Source: SAR202 cluster bacterium
Lineage (GTDB): Bacteria; Chloroflexota; Dehalococcoidia; Lucifugimonadales; Lucifugimonadaceae
Length of the DNA: 64,000 nucleotides
Reading direction: 5' to 3'
Assembly (NCBI GenBank): GCA_009392215.1
Contig: VFGZ01000055.1
Coordinates: forward strand, 1-64,000
Each line of letters begins with the position of its first letter. Within the stretch, counting starts at the first letter, position 1. Positions 35,037 to 43,485 of this stretch are shown one piece after another. The notes under the pieces were generated by a model. That model searched no databases. It saw only the letters and a list, made by a program, of their open reading frames with translations, and was not told where the DNA came from. A program made the translations under genes and the position numbers.

Positions 35037-36788
35037 TTACTTTGATCGCCAAGCGTTATAGACGTTCCAAGACATGCTGTACAGGCTTTGAGAACCTTGA
35101 ACGTCAGCGCGTATTGCTCCAACGCCAAAACTGTCACCGAACGAAATGTAGGGTACGTCTTGCCAGAAGACATTCTGCATTTCTTTTACGATGGCAAGCT
35201 GTTCGTCAGCTGAAGATGCTCTTGCGAGACTCTCCATTCCAGCAGTCATAGCACCAGATTCATCTTGATACTTGTTCCAGTACTTGTTCTTGGCCAAAGA
35301 GCTGTTGAGCAATGGGTTAGCGGCCCAGGCTCCTCCACCTGCGGTGTGGAATACGTCCCATAGTTCTGGCTTTTCACGCCAGTTGGTTTGGGTTGCCCAG
35401 TCTGTTTGCTTGAAGATGACGTTGAAACCCATCTTTTCAAGTGTCTGACGAGAGATTTCGGCCGGTCCTGAGAACCTAGCTCGGTCTCCAGCTTGAAGGA
35501 CAGTTATGTCCGTGCCGACTAATCCCAGATCTTTGATGGTTTGCTGCGCAGCTTCAAGTCCACCTTTGTCGTGGTAGTTGTAAACTCCTTCAGATCCGTC
35601 AGCCCAGCCACCCCACTTACCTGCACAGGCCATCATTGATGGGCACAGGGTATAGAATCGGCTGTCTCCGTGACCTGCGATTAGGGCATCCTCTACGGGG
35701 AAGGCCATCGCGAATGCACGTCGAACTCTTGCGTCGGTAAATGGACCATCTATATTGTCAATCCATGCACCTTCACGAGCAGGGCTCGTCGTGGCAATAG
35801 CAACTCTAACATCAGGATTTGCTGTTAGCGTATCTACCATGTCAGCCGGAACGTCACGACCCAATAGATCGACCTGACCGACTTCTAAAGCAGCGACTCT
35901 GGCATTGGAGTCAGGGATAACGACGTAATCTACAGTGTCGAAGAATGCGTCTTTACGACCTGCCATAAACGAAGCGGCAGAGTCTGCAGGGCTGTAATCC
36001 TCATAACGCTTTACGCGCAGGTGATCGCCAGTAGCCCATTCGTCGAGTTCATACGGTCCAGTGCCGATTAGTACATCAGCACCTTCAGCAGCTGGGACGT
36101 CGTACATCTCAGGCGGCATCATCACTGGAGCATATCCACCAATGCGTGCGAGGGCTTCAAGTATTAGGGCTGTTGGCTCTACCATGTCGATAGAAAACGT
36201 GAGATCTCCGGTTACAGAGATATCGTCAACGAAACCGAAAATCAGTGAGCCATAGTTGTCACGCTCTGCCCAACGTTCCCATGACTTGACAGCATGCTCT
36301 GCATTGAATGGAACTCCATTATGGAATTTAATTCCGTCACGAAGCGTGAAATTCCATTGCATGCCATCGTCAGAGACTTCCCAGGTATCTACCAGTAATG
36401 GCGTAGCCTGCAAGTCGCTGTTGTAAGCCATCATTCGCTCTTGGACAGCAAAAGAGGGCTCGTAAGCGGTTGTACCGGTGGTTCGGTGGACGTCGAGTGT
36501 CGAGATAGCAGCACCCAAGGCTACTTTCAATTCACCGCCGTATCTGTCGTCAGTCTGAGGAGCTTCGACTTCTTTTACGACTTCGACTTCCTTTACGACT
36601 TCAACTTCGACTTCCTTTACGACTTCAACTTCTTTCTCAACTTCCACTTCTTTTTCAACGACTTTTTCAACGACCACTGTTTCCACAACAGTGACAGTTT
36701 CCGTTTCACCACCGCAAGCGATGACCAGCATCGCAGATAGTGACAGTGACATGATAGCAATCAGCCACATTGTTTTTCGAAATACCAT
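35037..36788 (-). CDS. ABC transporter substrate-binding lipoprotein, family 5 (peptide/nickel)
   Basis: A 583-residue exported lipoprotein: signal with lipobox VIAC (Cys25), then a charged repeat of KEVEV-like units (about 40-75), then the family-5 binding domain from about residue 85. NFTLRDGIKFHNGVPFNAEHAVKSWER is the family signature, and the C-terminal part has PYISFGDSFG. Many family-5 proteins bind oligopeptides; some bind nickel, glutathione or sugars. ATG at 36788 has an AGGAG site 11 bases upstream. It is the first gene of the operon. The charged spacer may lift the binding lobe off the membrane. Confidence 0.92.
   Translation of the reverse strand: MVFRKTMWLIAIMSLSLSAMLVIACGGETETVTVVETVVVEKVVEKEVEVEKEVEVVKEVEVEVVKEVEVVKEVEAPQTDDRYGGELKVALGAAISTLDVHRTTGTTAYEPSFAVQERMMAYNSDLQATPLLVDTWEVSDDGMQWNFTLRDGIKFHNGVPFNAEHAVKSWERWAERDNYGSLIFGFVDDISVTGDLTFSIDMVEPTALILEALARIGGYAPVMMPPEMYDVPAAEGADVLIGTGPYELDEWATGDHLRVKRYEDYSPADSAASFMAGRKDAFFDTVDYVVIPDSNARVAALEVGQVDLLGRDVPADMVDTLTANPDVRVAIATTSPAREGAWIDNIDGPFTDARVRRAFAMAFPVEDALIAGHGDSRFYTLCPSMMACAGKWGGWADGSEGVYNYHDKGGLEAAQQTIKDLGLVGTDITVLQAGDRARFSGPAEISRQTLEKMGFNVIFKQTDWATQTNWREKPELWDVFHTAGGGAWAANPLLNSSLAKNKYWNKYQDESGAMTAGMESLARASSADEQLAIVKEMQNVFWQDVPYISFGDSFGVGAIRADVQGSQSLYSMSWNVYNAWRSK
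36564..36671 (-). repeat. Charged KEVEV-type repeat in the binding-protein linker
   Basis: Within the substrate-binding lipoprotein, about 36 residues after the lipobox are built from variants of EKEVEV and VKEVEV. At the DNA level this shows as tandem copies of a 12-18 base unit (plus-strand sense CTTCNACTTC with TTTACGA). The pattern of Val at alternate positions with Lys/Glu suggests an extended strand or coiled stalk. Similar spacers follow the lipobox in Chloroflexota lipoproteins. It is coding, not a CRISPR or intergenic repeat. Confidence 0.8.
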
Positions 36789-37070
36789 TTCTGATGTATC
36801 TCCTGAGAATATTAGTAAACCGATAACCCTGGATGGGGTACACCGACAGAATACAGTACATCAGGCGGTGTGGGTAGTATTTAGGCACAGGTATAAGAGA
36901 ACTGTATAAATATGTGTATTATTTATTTAGTTCTGTAGGCGTGTGGGCGAAATTATGCATACGCTCGAAACTCATTAGAAGAAATTACCTTGAATTTCCA
37001 CCGATCGTTTGAACGGATTTAATTCGAATAACAAGGAGTTAAAGCGCCAGCTTTAATAAAGGAATAAAAA

Positions 37071-38366
37071 ATGAATCGTATTGAAGCTAAATTTGTCGAG
37101 ATGCATCCTCAATCAAAACCATTAGCCGATAAAGCGAATGGTTTGTTTGCTCAAGGAGTGACTCATGTATCTCGTCAAATGTTTCCTTACCCGGTATACA
37201 TGGAGCGTGGATCAGGACCATTCAAATGGGACGTTGATGGGAATAAATATATAGACTATAAAACCGGTCACGGATCTATGATCTTGGGCCAGGCTCATCC
37301 AGCGATAGTTAATGCTGTTCAATCACAGATGGCAAATGGTACTCACCTGAGTTCTGGAACGCGTTTTGAGGTGGAATGGGGTGACGCGGTATGCAGATTA
37401 GTTCCATCGGTAGAAAAACTCCGTTTTGTTGGATCTGGTACCGAAGCCCTGATGATGGCTTTCAAGATGGCAAGAGTTTTCAGTGGGAAAGAAAAGATTG
37501 TTAAGTTCGCGGGTGCTTTTCACGGTTGGTCGGATCCGGCTTATGTTACGGATCCTGAGACAGATCGCCAGTATGGAATTCCAACTGGTACCAGCGACTC
37601 AATAATCAATGCTCCTCCTCACGATCTTGATGCGATCGATGAAATTCTCACGGCGCGTGATGATATTGCAGCTGTTGTGTTTCAGGGAAATGACATTGCT
37701 CCTCCTGAATTTATACGTGGTTTGCGCGAATTAACGAAAATACACGGCATTTTGTTGATTTTCGATGAAGTTGTAAGTGGGTTCAGGTGGTCCAATGCTG
37801 GATGTCAGGGACGATACGGTATAACCCCTGATTTAAGCGCGTTTGCAAAGATACTTGCAGGAGGATTGCCGGGTGGATGTGTTGGTGGTAGAGCTGATGT
37901 GATTGACACTGTTGGAGAAGGAGGGATTCGCCACCCTGGCACATTCAACGCAAATCCTTTATCAGCCGCTGCAGGGAGCACTGCTCTTGGCATAGTTGAG
38001 CGTGACGGTGTAGTCGAAACTGCTGAAAAGCAGGCAGTGCGATTAAAAGATGGCATAAATAAAGTTCTTCAGTCCATGGAAATCCCTGGTGGAGCTTACG
38101 GTGTATCATCGATAGTCATGGTCAGTCTTGGTACGCCAGTTGACACCGATGATCCTCATGCTGTTCCTGTTGGTGTTGAGCAGGGAGGTCGTCCGGTAGC
38201 AAATGAAGTTCTCGATCAGCTTCAACTTGCGATTATTAATGAAGGGTTATGGACGCATCCTGCCTCGATGATACTGTCGGCTACCCACAGCGATCATGAT
38301 ATAGATGAAACGGTGAACAAATATGAGGCAGGACTCCAAGCGGTGCGGTCGTCTGGTTTGATTTAA
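37071..38366 (+). CDS. Class III aminotransferase, glutamate-1-semialdehyde aminomutase-like
   Basis: A 431-residue PLP enzyme of fold type I. GSGTEALMMAFKMAR near 122 is the PLP phosphate region, AFHGW and FDEVVSGFRW the cofactor ring contacts with Asp, and the Schiff-base Lys (about 260) lies in SAFAKILAGGLPGG. HPGTFNANPLSAAAG is the GSA-aminomutase-type segment. It is close to HemL in layout, but such paralogs often act on beta-amino acids or other amines. An AAAGGA site sits seven bases before the ATG. It is divergent from the ABC operon and converges with the M28 peptidase. A second copy of hemL is likely elsewhere, so I give no symbol. Confidence 0.85.
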   Translation: MNRIEAKFVEMHPQSKPLADKANGLFAQGVTHVSRQMFPYPVYMERGSGPFKWDVDGNKYIDYKTGHGSMILGQAHPAIVNAVQSQMANGTHLSSGTRFEVEWGDAVCRLVPSVEKLRFVGSGTEALMMAFKMARVFSGKEKIVKFAGAFHGWSDPAYVTDPETDRQYGIPTGTSDSIINAPPHDLDAIDEILTARDDIAAVVFQGNDIAPPEFIRGLRELTKIHGILLIFDEVVSGFRWSNAGCQGRYGITPDLSAFAKILAGGLPGGCVGGRADVIDTVGEGGIRHPGTFNANPLSAAAGSTALGIVERDGVVETAEKQAVRLKDGINKVLQSMEIPGGAYGVSSIVMVSLGTPVDTDDPHAVPVGVEQGGRPVANEVLDQLQLAIINEGLWTHPASMILSATHSDHDIDETVNKYEAGLQAVRSSGLI

Positions 38367-38384
38367 CCATTAATTTTGACAGCG

Positions 38385-39767
38385 TCACATGGTCCTTGCA
38401 GCAGACCCTCGTTCACTGGCGGTTCTTGCTGCTATTTCGTCGATGTCAAGGGACTTTTCTGGCCATTGATCGGGAGTGGTGTGAGACACACGCAAGAGCA
38501 ATCTGGCGAGTAATCCTGCATACTCTTTCAGTTCTCGAGTTCGCACTTTATCCAGTGTGTCTGACGAGCTGTGCCCAAAGCTCGCATCAGGGTGCCGACC
38601 GACGAATCTCCAGCGCCAGAGCATTCCCGATTGTATGCCCTTCAAAGCAAACGGGAACATGTCTCCTGAAGAATCCATTTGTGACATGACATGACAAGTC
38701 AATCCCTCATTCATTGCATCGAGTTCTCGTTGAATTAGTGGACGTAATTCTGGAAATTGCAGAGCGACGCCTTTCATGCTGCCTGTCGCTAGTTCATCCA
38801 GATTGATCATTAATCGTGGGATTGGATCATTGCCGTAATGTTTTTTTACAAACGCTGTAGAACCCTGTAAACCTTGTTCTTCTGAACCGAATGTAACGAA
38901 CCGTATTGACCGACCGGGGCCTATGTTGTATTCCCGTTGTAGTCGTGTGAGTAGGCGTGCAGTTTCTAAAACTACTGTGCAACCCGAAGCATTATCATTG
39001 GCGCCTGGAGAATCCACGGTGGTGTCATGGTGAGCACCAAGAACTATCCATTCATCTGGCCAGTTTTTACCTGCCAGATCACCGATTACATTTGAGGAAG
39101 TTTCCTTGAGCTGTTTGGAATCGACGTGCACAGTTACCGAAGCACCAGCAGCGGCTCTGCGCTTCAATAATGCTCCGTCTTCACGCGAGGTATGAATTAA
39201 TGGCAAAGGAACATCGTTGGGATTGTGGTCACGCCAATCACTTGCATGACCGTGTGCCGTGTGGCGGCCGCCAGTAGCGTGGGGACTAATACACGCTAAC
39301 ACACCTAATCTGGACAGGCGTTCAAGTCGCACGGTTACAGATTCAGGTAAGGTGAACGGTTCATAGCCACTTGACATCAAAGCAACCGTTCCCTTCAGGC
39401 TTTGGTTTAGAGCTTTGACTTCATGCGGCATTCCGAATCCGACATCTACCAATGGTGCCGTTGCGTTTATTGACGGACAGAATAAGCTGGCTCTCGCATC
39501 AATTGTCCTGTTTGTTTCCTGACTGAGTAAAATATCAGTAGACATAGCCTCCCAAGTATTAACTTGAAAAGATTCGATTGAAGTAGATGTTAGTCCGAAC
39601 GATTTAAATTGTGATTGGATGTATTCTGCAGCGCGTCGTTCACCTAGGGATCCTCCCCAACGTATTCCGATCGAATCACATAGTGTATTGATGTGTTTAT
39701 TGGCGAGGGAATCGGTTGAAGCGCTTCCCATAAGCCACCTTTCGGCTCTAGACCAATCAACTGTCAT
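38385..39767 (-). CDS. M28-family zinc aminopeptidase
   Basis: A 460-residue peptidase. The zinc motifs are present: His and Asp in GAHHDTTVDSPGANDNASG (near 242), the Glu pair in FGSEEQG, Asp in INLDELATG and the last His in FGHSSSDTLDKV. A protease-associated-like insertion (about 95-215) precedes the catalytic domain. No signal peptide is seen, so unlike most M28 enzymes it appears cytoplasmic. It starts at ATG 39767 with an AAGGA site six bases upstream and follows enolase paralog 2 by 12 bases, so the two are cotranscribed. It would trim N-terminal residues from imported peptides or amides. Confidence 0.87.
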   Translation of the reverse strand: MTVDWSRAERWLMGSASTDSLANKHINTLCDSIGIRWGGSLGERRAAEYIQSQFKSFGLTSTSIESFQVNTWEAMSTDILLSQETNRTIDARASLFCPSINATAPLVDVGFGMPHEVKALNQSLKGTVALMSSGYEPFTLPESVTVRLERLSRLGVLACISPHATGGRHTAHGHASDWRDHNPNDVPLPLIHTSREDGALLKRRAAAGASVTVHVDSKQLKETSSNVIGDLAGKNWPDEWIVLGAHHDTTVDSPGANDNASGCTVVLETARLLTRLQREYNIGPGRSIRFVTFGSEEQGLQGSTAFVKKHYGNDPIPRLMINLDELATGSMKGVALQFPELRPLIQRELDAMNEGLTCHVMSQMDSSGDMFPFALKGIQSGMLWRWRFVGRHPDASFGHSSSDTLDKVRTRELKEYAGLLARLLLRVSHTTPDQWPEKSLDIDEIAARTASERGSAARTM

Positions 39768-39779
39768 GTCTATTCCTTT

Positions 39780-40949
39780 TTAAATTGATAGCAAGGTTTG
39801 ATCTTTGATTTGATCCCATTTAATTTCTCTGCCTAACCCTGGTGTTTGGGGTACGTGCATATATCCGTTTTCAATCCAATGGGTGTTCCTGATTAACTTT
39901 GAAGTTTCAGTTGTGAGTACACGATCTGGTGATGTAGGCTGCCACGCGGGATGCTCCCACCAATCGTCATTTCTGATAGCAGCTACTACATGAGGGTTGC
40001 CGCCATGACAGTTTATTCCGAACATCTCCGCCAAATTGGCCAGTTTAATTTGACCCGTTATGCCTAATCCCGTTTGGCGTACTATGTCTATTGATCCCGA
40101 GCTTAGATATGGTACTGCCAGATAAGGTGCACCCTGAACAGATTCCAAGGCGAGAATAGCTATATCCAGAGCGCCAGAAATCCGTTTTAGGCCACTGATG
40201 TCGGATTCTTGCAGAGGCTCTTCCATCCACAGAAAACCTAGCTTTTCGAGTTCTCTGCCGACCTTTATAGCTTCATCTACCGTGTATTGCTGGACTGGAT
40301 CATGCATTAGGACCATGTCGTCGCCAACGACATTACGTAATTCACCTGCCAATTTAATATTGGTTTCTACCCCTAGAATTGCATGGTCTTTAAATCCCAG
40401 AAATCCCTGAGCTTTTGCTCTGTCGGCTGAGGCTAAAGTGTCTTCGAAAGAAACAGCGGTTTCTGTCAGGTATGCCGGCACCTTGTCACGGAATCCGCCA
40501 ATCAGTTTATGTACTGGTAATCCTGATTTTTGACCGGCAAGATCCCAAAGCAATTCGTCAATCAGTGATAAAGGGCCGATTGTTGGCATGTGGAAATAGC
40601 GACGAGCCATCCACATTTTGTGCCAAATGTATTCCCTGTCCAGAGCATTCATACCTACCAGTTCGGGATCCCACTGAACTTTGAATGTTCGTGAATCCCA
40701 CTCTAATTGTTCCTTGCTCCAGGAAGACCACAGTACTCCTGGAGTTTCAATTCCGTCAGCAGTTTGTATGTTTAATATTGCAGCGTAGGCGGGTGTTGGC
40801 TTTCCGGTAATACCCGTGCCTTCAAAAGGTCTATGAGCGAATTTGGTACGGTGTGAGTCGGGATACTCTTGCATTTGGCGGAGGGGTCGCCATTCCGGTT
40901 CGAGTACGCCCAGATCGATTATGTCTATACGTAGTTCTTCAATCTTCAT
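39780..40949 (-). CDS. Enolase-superfamily protein 2 (divergent active site)
   Basis: A 389-residue enolase-superfamily protein with IGPLSLIDELLWDLAGQKSG as barrel entry. Metal ligands are seen as Asp in VLMHDPVQQY, Glu in LWMEEPL and Glu in AILALESV. The first catalytic strand has GFKDHAI (K-x-H instead of K-x-K), and the usual Pro-Asp in the later strand is replaced in DIVRQTGLGITGQ, so the His-Asp dyad is broken. A His remains in GINCHGGNPHV. It is therefore a diverged subgroup whose reaction cannot be inferred from mandelate racemase. It starts with ATG at 40949 and is followed by the M28 peptidase. Confidence 0.82.
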   Translation of the reverse strand: MKIEELRIDIIDLGVLEPEWRPLRQMQEYPDSHRTKFAHRPFEGTGITGKPTPAYAAILNIQTADGIETPGVLWSSWSKEQLEWDSRTFKVQWDPELVGMNALDREYIWHKMWMARRYFHMPTIGPLSLIDELLWDLAGQKSGLPVHKLIGGFRDKVPAYLTETAVSFEDTLASADRAKAQGFLGFKDHAILGVETNIKLAGELRNVVGDDMVLMHDPVQQYTVDEAIKVGRELEKLGFLWMEEPLQESDISGLKRISGALDIAILALESVQGAPYLAVPYLSSGSIDIVRQTGLGITGQIKLANLAEMFGINCHGGNPHVVAAIRNDDWWEHPAWQPTSPDRVLTTETSKLIRNTHWIENGYMHVPQTPGLGREIKWDQIKDQTLLSI

Positions 40950-41017
40950 TATTTGATCCGGTTTAAAAGATTTTCATGTCGAATGGCCTTGATTTTGGTG
41001 TGTTGTTCACACCCTCT

Positions 41018-43360
41018 TTATTCTTCAAGATCTCTGGGGGCAAAAAATTCATGTACAGCCTCTTTGCTTATGTCATTTTTATCCATCAATAGTGGATGGT
41101 ATTGGTTTTTCAAAGTTTCCATTACTCTATCGTCGTAATTAACGCTGCCAGGCTGGCCTGATTGCCCGGCGAGCGTAGCGCCCCAGGCCACATTTGATTG
41201 TGACATGTCTACAAATAGTCGATAGCTGACACCACTGGCATTTTCAAAACCAGTATCTGTTTCAATCGGCCTACGATTGTTCACGGTTCCACTTCCACCC
41301 GGACAGCTGAAGGGGCCAAGATTGAAAAGTTGTTTCATAGTTTGAGTTTTTGCCGCAGGGTGAACTAGTTTCACCGTGTGGGCCCGAGTCCATCCCCAAT
41401 TCTCAATGTCTGGCCCAAATGTTTTTTTGAGGTACGTTATTGCTTCATTTGCTGCTTTATCGACTATCGATTTTAAATTGATCTGATGATCTGCCGGATT
41501 TTCCTCTCCAAGTAATAATGACCGAACAAATCCTCCCGCTGATTCGGCCATTAGATTTGCTGCGGGTTGTGTAAGTACTGTATTGCCGATATCAATTACC
41601 AATCTTTTCCATAAAGCTTCCCATATGGCCGGTGCGGAACTTGTCCCCTCGAATCTGCAGTCCCATGACTCAAGTGATTGGGCAGCGTAGATACTTTCAT
41701 CTTTACCCGCGGATTTAAGCAGACGAATGAGTTTACTTTTCAGTTCGACTGCTCTGGGATCTAAATTATCCCATTGCAAGCCTTTGACAGTTTCAGGTGA
41801 TACCGTGTCGGTTTCGGTTAGTACCTGCCTGATTCGCCTGAACCTGTATCCGTCCGCATATGCTCCAGTAATTTCACCTAAAAGTGAACGAGGTGCAGGA
41901 GTGTTATTGGCGCTGCCTGTCCAACCTCGTTTTGGGTTGTGAAGGCCCGGCAGCGTGTCAGTATCGCTGTATCCGATCCATTGGTCTTCCAATGCCGACC
42001 CATTACGAGTTCCACGAGTTTTTCGTTCGCGTTTGGGGATGTTTCCGCTCATCTGATACCCATAATTTCCATTGTCATCTGCGTATATGGCATTCCATAC
42101 AGAAAGCCTCCAAGTTGAGAGGATACTTTTGATTTCATCTGTGGATTGGGCATGATTTAGTCCAAAAAGTGATTTCATGTCATCAATCCGTTCATGTCCG
42201 ATCCATTTAAGAGATATAGGGCTATCTCCATCAGGATCAACCGATGGAATGAATTGATTTACTATTGGGCCTCTAGTGGTCAAGTTGATTTTCAACTCAG
42301 ATAATCCACTATCTTTGACAGCAATTTGTTCACTAATAATTTCAAAAGGGACTGATTGAATTCCATCAATGTATTTGGATGGATTATTTGGGTCTACTTG
42401 TTCGTGGTAAAGATCGCGGGTGGAAGAACTGTTGTTTGTACGCGCCCATGTTGCGTGACGAGTACGACCGAAAATTACAGGTGGAGCTCCTGCGTATGCG
42501 GCTCCAATGCAATCTATTCCAGGGCCAACTAAATGCTGTTCGTACCATAAATCCGGAAAATGGATGGGCCAATGCGGGTCTGATGCGAGTAATGGTAGAC
42601 CTGTTGTGGATTTTGGCGCCCCAACTACCCAATTATTAGAACCGGTGCCATCATCGCCTCCTCCTTCGGGGTGTAATTCTGAAGACGAGGATTGATCGGG
42701 TACGATGTACTCCGCGGCTTCGGGTTGAAGAAATTTATCTACTAACTCAGGAGACGTATGGCGTATTACTCTTTCAGGTCCAACGATTTGTTGAAGCCTC
42801 CCAGTAAGAGACCACCAGAACTCCCTCATTACTGCAAGAGTGGCGGTAGATGACCATGCCAGCGGCTCATAATCCAACACATCAAATTCAACGGGTAAAT
42901 TATCTATAGCTGTGTCGATCCATGCGTTGACTCCGCGAGTGTAAGAATCTATGGATGAAGCTGATCGATCATCCAGTGTTTTTAGTTCAAGCTTTGCTGC
43001 ACGTTCGAATCCTATTGTTCTATTCTGTTTGTCACTATGGAGATTATCCTCGCCGGTTACCTCTGCCAGTTTTCCTGTAGCTGATCGATGTCGATAATCT
43101 AGTTGCCATAAACGATCCTGTGCTTGAACGTATCCGCAGGCGAACCATAGATCTTTTTCGGTTTTGCCGAAGATATGTGGGATTCCGAATCGATCACGAA
43201 TTACTCGCGCACCGCTACCCGGCGGATGATCTTTAATCAGCTCTTGGGGTAACTTGGATCTTAGATACTGTTGGAAATGTGCGAATAATGGTGATGTGTT
43301 GTTGCTGTTAATATTTTCGTCACGCAGTGAAGCGATTAAATTTGCTTTTTCATAGCTCAT
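41018..43360 (-). CDS. Penicillin-acylase-family Ntn hydrolase
   Basis: A 780-residue precursor of the penicillin amidase family. Residues about 50-235 form the alpha chain with RDRFGIPHIFGKTEKDLWFACGYVQAQDRLWQ; a short spacer with Ser/Glu/Gly follows; Ser241 in GTGSNNWVVG would be the new N-terminal nucleophile of the beta chain. The Asn and Arg residues of the oxyanion region are in the beta chain (GRTRHATWARTNNSS). Such enzymes hydrolyse amide bonds of acyl amino acids, acylhomoserine lactones or beta-lactams. No signal peptide precedes the alpha chain, which is unusual as these are generally periplasmic. ATG at 43360 is preferred to an upstream TTG at 43372. Confidence 0.87.
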   Translation of the reverse strand: MSYEKANLIASLRDENINSNNTSPLFAHFQQYLRSKLPQELIKDHPPGSGARVIRDRFGIPHIFGKTEKDLWFACGYVQAQDRLWQLDYRHRSATGKLAEVTGEDNLHSDKQNRTIGFERAAKLELKTLDDRSASSIDSYTRGVNAWIDTAIDNLPVEFDVLDYEPLAWSSTATLAVMREFWWSLTGRLQQIVGPERVIRHTSPELVDKFLQPEAAEYIVPDQSSSSELHPEGGGDDGTGSNNWVVGAPKSTTGLPLLASDPHWPIHFPDLWYEQHLVGPGIDCIGAAYAGAPPVIFGRTRHATWARTNNSSSTRDLYHEQVDPNNPSKYIDGIQSVPFEIISEQIAVKDSGLSELKINLTTRGPIVNQFIPSVDPDGDSPISLKWIGHERIDDMKSLFGLNHAQSTDEIKSILSTWRLSVWNAIYADDNGNYGYQMSGNIPKRERKTRGTRNGSALEDQWIGYSDTDTLPGLHNPKRGWTGSANNTPAPRSLLGEITGAYADGYRFRRIRQVLTETDTVSPETVKGLQWDNLDPRAVELKSKLIRLLKSAGKDESIYAAQSLESWDCRFEGTSSAPAIWEALWKRLVIDIGNTVLTQPAANLMAESAGGFVRSLLLGEENPADHQINLKSIVDKAANEAITYLKKTFGPDIENWGWTRAHTVKLVHPAAKTQTMKQLFNLGPFSCPGGSGTVNNRRPIETDTGFENASGVSYRLFVDMSQSNVAWGATLAGQSGQPGSVNYDDRVMETLKNQYHPLLMDKNDISKEAVHEFFAPRDLEE

Positions 43361-43485
43361 AAATAGATCCAATATCTCATCGGTAGCAGTAGGTTAGATT
43401 CTATTATGCCGTTACGTATGGAGAGCCACCGTTTTAGACTGGACCAAGCAATATCGCTCAGTCGTTATTGCGGGTTCTGGGATGT

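Noticed and set aside
36564-36671. Short tandem DNA repeats that could be taken for a CRISPR array
   Set aside because: The units are 12-18 bases, coding, contiguous without unique spacers, and there are no cas genes.
36441-36740. Plus-strand frame with FDFDFLYDF-like repeats
   Set aside because: It is the complement of the KEVEV repeat in the binding lipoprotein, not a separate repeat protein.
43000-43025. GTTCGAATC word resembling a tRNA T loop
   Set aside because: It lies inside the penicillin-acylase gene in a coding frame and no acceptor or anticodon arms flank it.
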